A stretch of DNA of 17,715 nucleotides from the NCBI GenBank assembly GCA_036703315.1, contig DATNPH010000073.1:1-17715 (forward strand), in the 5' to 3' direction. Below the pieces are notes generated by a model. It was not told the DNA's origin, made no database searches, and saw nothing but the letters and a program-made list of their open reading frames with translations. Positions 13,228 through 17,715 of the stretch are shown one piece after another. Origin of the DNA: DATNPH01 sp036703315 (GTDB lineage: Bacteria; Cyanobacteriota; Cyanobacteriia; Cyanobacteriales; Coleofasciculaceae). The position numbers were made by a program, and so were the translations under genes. Positions within the stretch are counted from its first letter, which is position 1. Each line of letters begins with the position of its first letter.

Positions 13228-16200
13228 CTACTGAGCAGGGGTTAACTCTCTTTCTTCCACAGTGTTAGGATTCGCTTCTGGGCTATCAGCTTCCGAAGGC
13301 GGTACGACTTGCCAGAATTGCGGCAGAGATTCAGACCAATTAGCCAGAATCCTCTTCGCTTTAGGGCTACCAGTCCGTTCAGCATGAGCTTGGATTAGGT
13401 CAAACAGCTGCTGCTCACCAGCAGGCGTCGTTACCCGTTGAATCTGGACAATTTCCGGGTTAACTTTTGCTGGGAAACTGCCATCTTCATCTAGGAAATA
13501 GGCTAGACCACCTGTCATTCCGGCACCAACGTTGCGACCCACCTTGCCCAAGACAACAATGACGCCACCAGTCATGTACTCACAACAGTGATCTCCTGCT
13601 CCTTCAATCACGGACTGACCTGCGGAGTTGCGGACACCAAATCGCTCACCTGCTCCTCCATTAGCAAACAGAACGCCACCAGTAGCACCGTAGAGACAGG
13701 TATTGCCTATAATCACGTTTTCAGATGGGTCGTAAGTAGCGTCTGCTGATGGCTTGATGACGATTTCACCGCCGTGCATTCCCTTGCCAACGTAGTCATT
13801 GGCTTCGCCTTCCAAGACAAGCGTTAGGCCCGGAAGGTTGAAAGCACCAAAACTTTGACCAGCAGAACCCTTGAAGTTGAGGGTAATCTGTCCTCCAAAG
13901 CCAGTGTCTCCATATTGCTTAGCGATCGCACCGGCAAGGCGTGCCCCGACGCTTCTGTCAGTGTTCACGATGGCAACGTCCTTGGTCACAGTCCCTTGGT
14001 TACGGATAGCTTCCTGAATTTCAGGATCGGCCAGTAACTGCTCCTCTAGTACAGGTCCATTGCTGTGAACTTCTTCATGAAGGAGCCAGCTACGCTCATT
14101 TCGAGTATCAGGCAGCTGAGTCAGGCAATCCAGGTTCAACGCGGCTGTCTTAGTTAGCTTGACTTCTTCCCGCACTTTCAAGAGGTCAGCGCGACCAATG
14201 ATCTCTTTGACTGAGCGATAACCTAATCGTGCCAATAGCGATCGCACTTCCTCAGCCACAAAGAAGAAGAAGTTGACCACATGCTCTGGCATACCCGTAA
14301 AGCGCTTACGCAGTTCTTCCCGCTGGGTAGCAACACCGACAGGGCAGTTATTGGTGTGGCAAATTCGCGCCATTATACACCCTTCGGCAATCATTGCCAC
14401 AGAGCCGAAGCCATATTCTTCCGCTCCCATCAACGCCGCTGTTACGACATCCCAACCCGTCTTAAGGCCACCATCTACCCGTAGTAGGACGCGATCGCGC
14501 AGCTGATTTTCCATCAACACTCGATGCACTTCCGTCAGCCCTAGTTCCCAAGGAGTACCAGCATGCTTAATCGAGCTGAGTGGAGATGCCCCAGTACCGC
14601 CATCATGACCGGAGATTTGGATGATATCCGCATTCGCCTTAGCCACTCCAGCAGCGATTGTACCAATCCCAATTTCCGCCACCAGTTTCACAGATACCTG
14701 AGCTTGAGGATTAATCTGGTGTAAGTCAAAGATTAGTTGTGCTAGATCCTCAATTGAATAGATATCGTGGTGAGGTGGCGGTGAAATCAGCGTAACTCCC
14801 GGCTTAGAGCGCCGCAGCATCGCAATGTACGGACTAACTTTCTTTCCAGGCAGTTGACCGCCTTCTCCAGGCTTGGCACCTTGAGCCATTTTGATTTCAA
14901 GTTGCTTGGCATTCATCAAGTACTCTGGCGTCACGCCAAAGCGACCTGATGCCACTTGCTTAATCGCGGAACTTGCCGTGTCGCCATTTCGCAAGCCTTT
15001 GAGATGGGGCAGTAGAACTGAATGCCCTGTTTCATCGACATCATCTAGAATTTTGAACCGTACTGGGTCTTCTCCCCCTTCCCCGGAGTTAGATTTCCCG
15101 CCGATGCGATTCATCGCGACGGCTAAGGTTTCATGAGCTTCCCGCGAGAGTGAACCTAGGGACATTGCCCCTGTACAGAATCGTTGGACGATTTCTGCTA
15201 CTGATTCGACTTCTTCAATGGGTATTGGAGCGCGATCGCTTTTGAAGTCCAACAAATCCCGCAACGCCGTGGGTGGGCGCTGCTCAAACAGCTTCTTATA
15301 GAGCTTGTAGTGGTCGTAGTTCTTCCCATCGGCTACAGCCTTGTGCAGCGCCTTAGATGATTCAGGGCTGTTCATGTGATACTCACCCCTTGGCTTGGCG
15401 TTGATAAAGCCATAATTTTCCAGTTTCTTGCTGGTCAATTCTGGGAAAGCCTTATGGTGGAACGAAATGACTTCCTGCGCCAACTCAGCGATACTCAATC
15501 CACCTAACCGAGATGTCGTACCCGCAAAGCCTTGCTTCAATAAATCTGTGCCAATACCAATCGCTTCAAAAATCTGTGCCCCTTGGTAAGAAGACAGTAA
15601 AGAAATCCCCATCTTCGAGAGGATTTTCAACAAACCACCTTCCACTGCCTTGCGGTAGTTTTTCTGAGCTTGTTCTGGGGTTAAGTTGGGGATTCGTCCC
15701 CCTTCCATCAGTTTCTGAGTCTTGGCGTCTGACACCCACTGACGTATAGATTCCAATACTAGATAAGGACAAACCGCAGACGCACCATAGCCAATCAAGC
15801 AACCAAAATGATGGGTACTCCAGCACTGAGCTGTATCAACAATAATTGACGCCTTCATCCGCAACCCTTTGCGGATCAGATGGTGGTGTACAGAACCTAC
15901 GGCCAACAGGGGTGGAATGTAGCTGTAGTCTTCACCCAGTAAGCCGTTGCTTCTATCACTCAAAATCAGAATCTTCTTGCCAGCACCCACTTGTGCTTCA
16001 GCTTGGGCACATAAATTACGCACAGCCGCCTCTAGCCCTTGTGGGCCAGTAGCAATCTCAAATAATGTAGATAGCTCAGCCGCGTCAAACTCTGAGTGTT
16101 TCACCGTCTCCAACTCAGCCTCATTGAGCATCGGCGTTTCCAGCATTAACAACCGGGCATACTCAGGCTTGGCGTCTAACAAATTCCCCCGCTCACCCAG

Positions 16201-17715
16201 TTGTAGGCTCAATGACATCACCAGACTTTCCCGCAAAGGGTCAATCGGCGGGTTTGTCACCTGAGCAAAGCGTTGCTTGAAGTAGTTATAGAGCAAATGC
16301 GGTTTATCGGACAGCACCGCTAAGGGAACGTCATCTCCCATGCAGAACGTTGGTTCTTTCCCTTCAACAGCCATCGGCTGGATGATCATCTCGACATCCT
16401 CAGCAGTGTAGCCAAAGGCTGTCTGTTGGCGTAGTAGAACTGGTGTTTCTAACTGAGGAGTCGTAGTGAAGGGGTGCGACGGCAAGACGACGCGGTGCTG
16501 TTGCAGCCACTGACCATAAGGCTTGGCTTGGGCAACTCGCTGCTTGATTTCCCAGTTTTTCAGAATCTCGTTGGTTTCTAAGTCCACGGCAATCATCTGC
16601 CCTGGCCCAAGCCTACCCTTTTCTACAATTTCGGCTTCTGGCAAATCCACAACACCAACTTCTGAAGCTACGACGACATAGCCATCCCTTGTGATAATGT
16701 AACGTGCTGGTCTTAGTCCGTTGCGATCGAGGGTAGCTCCCACTACCTTGCCATCACTGAAGACTAATAGTGCTGGTCCGTCCCACGGTTCCTGAATTCC
16801 GCTGTAGTATTCGTAGAAATCAACAATTTCTGGATGGTTCTCCAAATCTGGCTGATTTTTGTAAGCCTCTGGCACCATAATCATCAGTCCTTCCACAGGA
16901 CTACGTCCGGAGCGCACCAATAACTCCAGTACATTATCCAAGTTTGCCGAGTCACTACTGTCAGGATTGACAATTGGCAGGAGGTCAGCCAATTCTGTCG
17001 CTTGTTCTGCGGGCGTACTGAGTGCTGCCTCTTGAGCTTTGACTTCTGTCTCAGTAGTCCTAACTCCCCATATCGGATGAGTTAAGTCTGCCTCACGCGC
17101 CATCATCCAGTTGATATTACCCAACAGGGTATTTATCTCACCGTTATGTCCCAACAACCGCATTGGTTGGGCAAGGGGCCATTTTGGCAACGTGTTGGTG
17201 CTAAAGCGTCGATGGTAGACAGCAAAGGCGCTTTGATAATTGGGATCTTTTAAGTCTGTATAGAACTCTCCCAGCACAGTTGAACGCACCATGCCTTTAT
17301 AGACAATTGTGCGATTGGAGAACGAGCAAATGTAGAAATCGTCAGACCACTTGAAAGTCCCATCCGACTCTAAAGCCTTGTCAATCCGACGCCTCGCTTT
17401 GAACAGCGTGCGTTCCAGTTCATCTCCCCGTAGGTTTCGAGAGGCCACTATCACCTGTTCGATTTGGGGTTGGTTTTCTCGCGCTTGAATGCCGAGAACT
17501 GAGGCGTTCACTGGTACTACGCGCCAACCTAGCACTGTCAAGTTTTCTTGCCCCAAGACTTCTTCAACAATTTCACGAGCTTTGTTGACGAGAGTCGCAT
17601 CTTGAGGTAAAAAGAACATGCCAACTCCCAAGTGGTCAGTCGGCGGCATAGAAATTTCTGCTTGATCAAACCAATGCTTGAAGAGGTTCCAGGGAATGCC
17701 AGTCATTAAACCCGC
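13228..17715 (-). CDS. glsF: Ferredoxin-dependent glutamate synthase (5' end beyond window)
   Basis: This enzyme makes two glutamates from glutamine and 2-oxoglutarate using reduced ferredoxin, the second step of the GS-GOGAT ammonium assimilation cycle. The window holds 1495 codons up to a TAG stop; the frame runs open through the right edge. An ATG at 17706 is internal: full-length enzymes are about 1550 residues, so roughly 60-70 residues with the N-terminal catalytic Cys are outside. Numbered from that ATG, the glutamine amidotransferase domain runs to about 390, the central domain to about 780, and the FMN-binding synthase domain spans about 800-1190 (SGEGGED 874-880, AQGAKPGEGGQLPGKK 941-956, ISGHDGGTGASP 1031-1042). 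The 3Fe-4S cysteines are C1110, C1116 and C1121. The C-terminal beta-helix contains GEANDYVGKGMHGGEI. The segment at about 886-907 (LDDVDETGHSVLLPHLKG) matches the extra loop of ferredoxin-type enzymes and is missing from NADPH-type GltB, which decides the call. Four HIP1 sites lie inside. Confidence 0.96.
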   Translation of the reverse strand, partial: AGLMTGIPWNLFKHWFDQAEISMPPTDHLGVGMFFLPQDATLVNKAREIVEEVLGQENLTVLGWRVVPVNASVLGIQARENQPQIEQVIVASRNLRGDELERTLFKARRRIDKALESDGTFKWSDDFYICSFSNRTIVYKGMVRSTVLGEFYTDLKDPNYQSAFAVYHRRFSTNTLPKWPLAQPMRLLGHNGEINTLLGNINWMMAREADLTHPIWGVRTTETEVKAQEAALSTPAEQATELADLLPIVNPDSSDSANLDNVLELLVRSGRSPVEGLMIMVPEAYKNQPDLENHPEIVDFYEYYSGIQEPWDGPALLVFSDGKVVGATLDRNGLRPARYIITRDGYVVVASEVGVVDLPEAEIVEKGRLGPGQMIAVDLETNEILKNWEIKQRVAQAKPYGQWLQQHRVVLPSHPFTTTPQLETPVLLRQQTAFGYTAEDVEMIIQPMAVEGKEPTFCMGDDVPLAVLSDKPHLLYNYFKQRFAQVTNPPIDPLRESLVMSLSLQLGERGNLLDAKPEYARLLMLETPMLNEAELETVKHSEFDAAELSTLFEIATGPQGLEAAVRNLCAQAEAQVGAGKKILILSDRSNGLLGEDYSYIPPLLAVGSVHHHLIRKGLRMKASIIVDTAQCWSTHHFGCLIGYGASAVCPYLVLESIRQWVSDAKTQKLMEGGRIPNLTPEQAQKNYRKAVEGGLLKILSKMGISLLSSYQGAQIFEAIGIGTDLLKQGFAGTTSRLGGLSIAELAQEVISFHHKAFPELTSKKLENYGFINAKPRGEYHMNSPESSKALHKAVADGKNYDHYKLYKKLFEQRPPTALRDLLDFKSDRAPIPIEEVESVAEIVQRFCTGAMSLGSLSREAHETLAVAMNRIGGKSNSGEGGEDPVRFKILDDVDETGHSVLLPHLKGLRNGDTASSAIKQVASGRFGVTPEYLMNAKQLEIKMAQGAKPGEGGQLPGKKVSPYIAMLRRSKPGVTLISPPPHHDIYSIEDLAQLIFDLHQINPQAQVSVKLVAEIGIGTIAAGVAKANADIIQISGHDGGTGASPLSSIKHAGTPWELGLTEVHRVLMENQLRDRVLLRVDGGLKTGWDVVTAALMGAEEYGFGSVAMIAEGCIMARICHTNNCPVGVATQREELRKRFTGMPEHVVNFFFFVAEEVRSLLARLGYRSVKEIIGRADLLKVREEVKLTKTAALNLDCLTQLPDTRNERSWLLHEEVHSNGPVLEEQLLADPEIQEAIRNQGTVTKDVAIVNTDRSVGARLAGAIAKQYGDTGFGGQITLNFKGSAGQSFGAFNLPGLTLVLEGEANDYVGKGMHGGEIVIKPSADATYDPSENVIIGNTCLYGATGGVLFANGGAGERFGVRNSAGQSVIEGAGDHCCEYMTGGVIVVLGKVGRNVGAGMTGGLAYFLDEDGSFPAKVNPEIVQIQRVTTPAGEQQLFDLIQAHAERTGSPKAKRILANWSESLPQFWQVVPPSEADSPEANPNTVEERELTPAQ

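Noticed and set aside
15566..16264. Frames of 68 to 105 codons on both strands inside glsF
   Set aside because: They are other-frame readings of a strongly conserved coding sequence.
17704..17706. ATG near the right edge as the true start of glutamate synthase
   Set aside because: The frame continues to the window edge (Ala-Gly-Leu before the Met), and the family needs about 60-70 more N-terminal residues including the catalytic Cys.

Overview
The window is chromosomal DNA from a phycobilisome-containing cyanobacterium. The evidence is an nblA gene, a ferredoxin-type glutamate synthase, a fused panC-cmk gene (a typically cyanobacterial arrangement), and 14 copies of the cyanobacterial HIP1 octamer GCGATCGC in 17.7 kb. 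A filamentous lineage is possible, but the sequence does not settle genus or order.

Layout. Positions 1-824 (minus): a tandem-domain universal stress protein cut by the left edge. 1207-1407 (minus): nblA, the phycobilisome-degradation adaptor, divergent from polA (1722-4796, plus); their shared 314-bp spacer holds a candidate nblA promoter, an interrupted inverted repeat and an 18-bp perfect palindrome. 4948-5616 (plus): a CmoB-like SAM-dependent methyltransferase. 5699-5962 (minus): a small uncharacterised protein. 6369-7175 (plus): a membrane-anchored pentapeptide-repeat protein. 7249-7320 (plus): tRNA-Cys(GCA). 7417-8541 (minus): purM with an extra internal segment. 8978-10141 (plus): an exported RlpA-family protein. 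10352-11896 (plus): bifunctional panC-cmk. 12175-13155 (plus): a membrane-anchored NodB-type polysaccharide deacetylase. 13228-17715 (minus): ferredoxin-dependent glutamate synthase, lacking its N-terminus because the right edge cuts it. A 15-bp inverted repeat lies between the last two convergent genes.

How the genes relate. Most genes stand alone with their own spacers and frequent strand switches, as is common in cyanobacterial genomes, so there is no clear operon. Shared themes are nitrogen and stress physiology (nblA, glsF, usp), nucleotide and cofactor synthesis (purM, panC-cmk), DNA replication and repair (polA), and envelope work (rlpA, the deacetylase, perhaps the methyltransferase and the pentapeptide protein). 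These themes come from gene identity and do not imply co-regulation.

I found no CRISPR array, intact insertion sequence, prophage, toxin-antitoxin pair or biosynthetic cluster. This looks like an ordinary core-genome region. The points most worth a second look are the nblA-polA spacer, a three-codon open frame overlapping the polA start, two small uncharacterised frames, the purM insertion and several unexplained inverted repeats.
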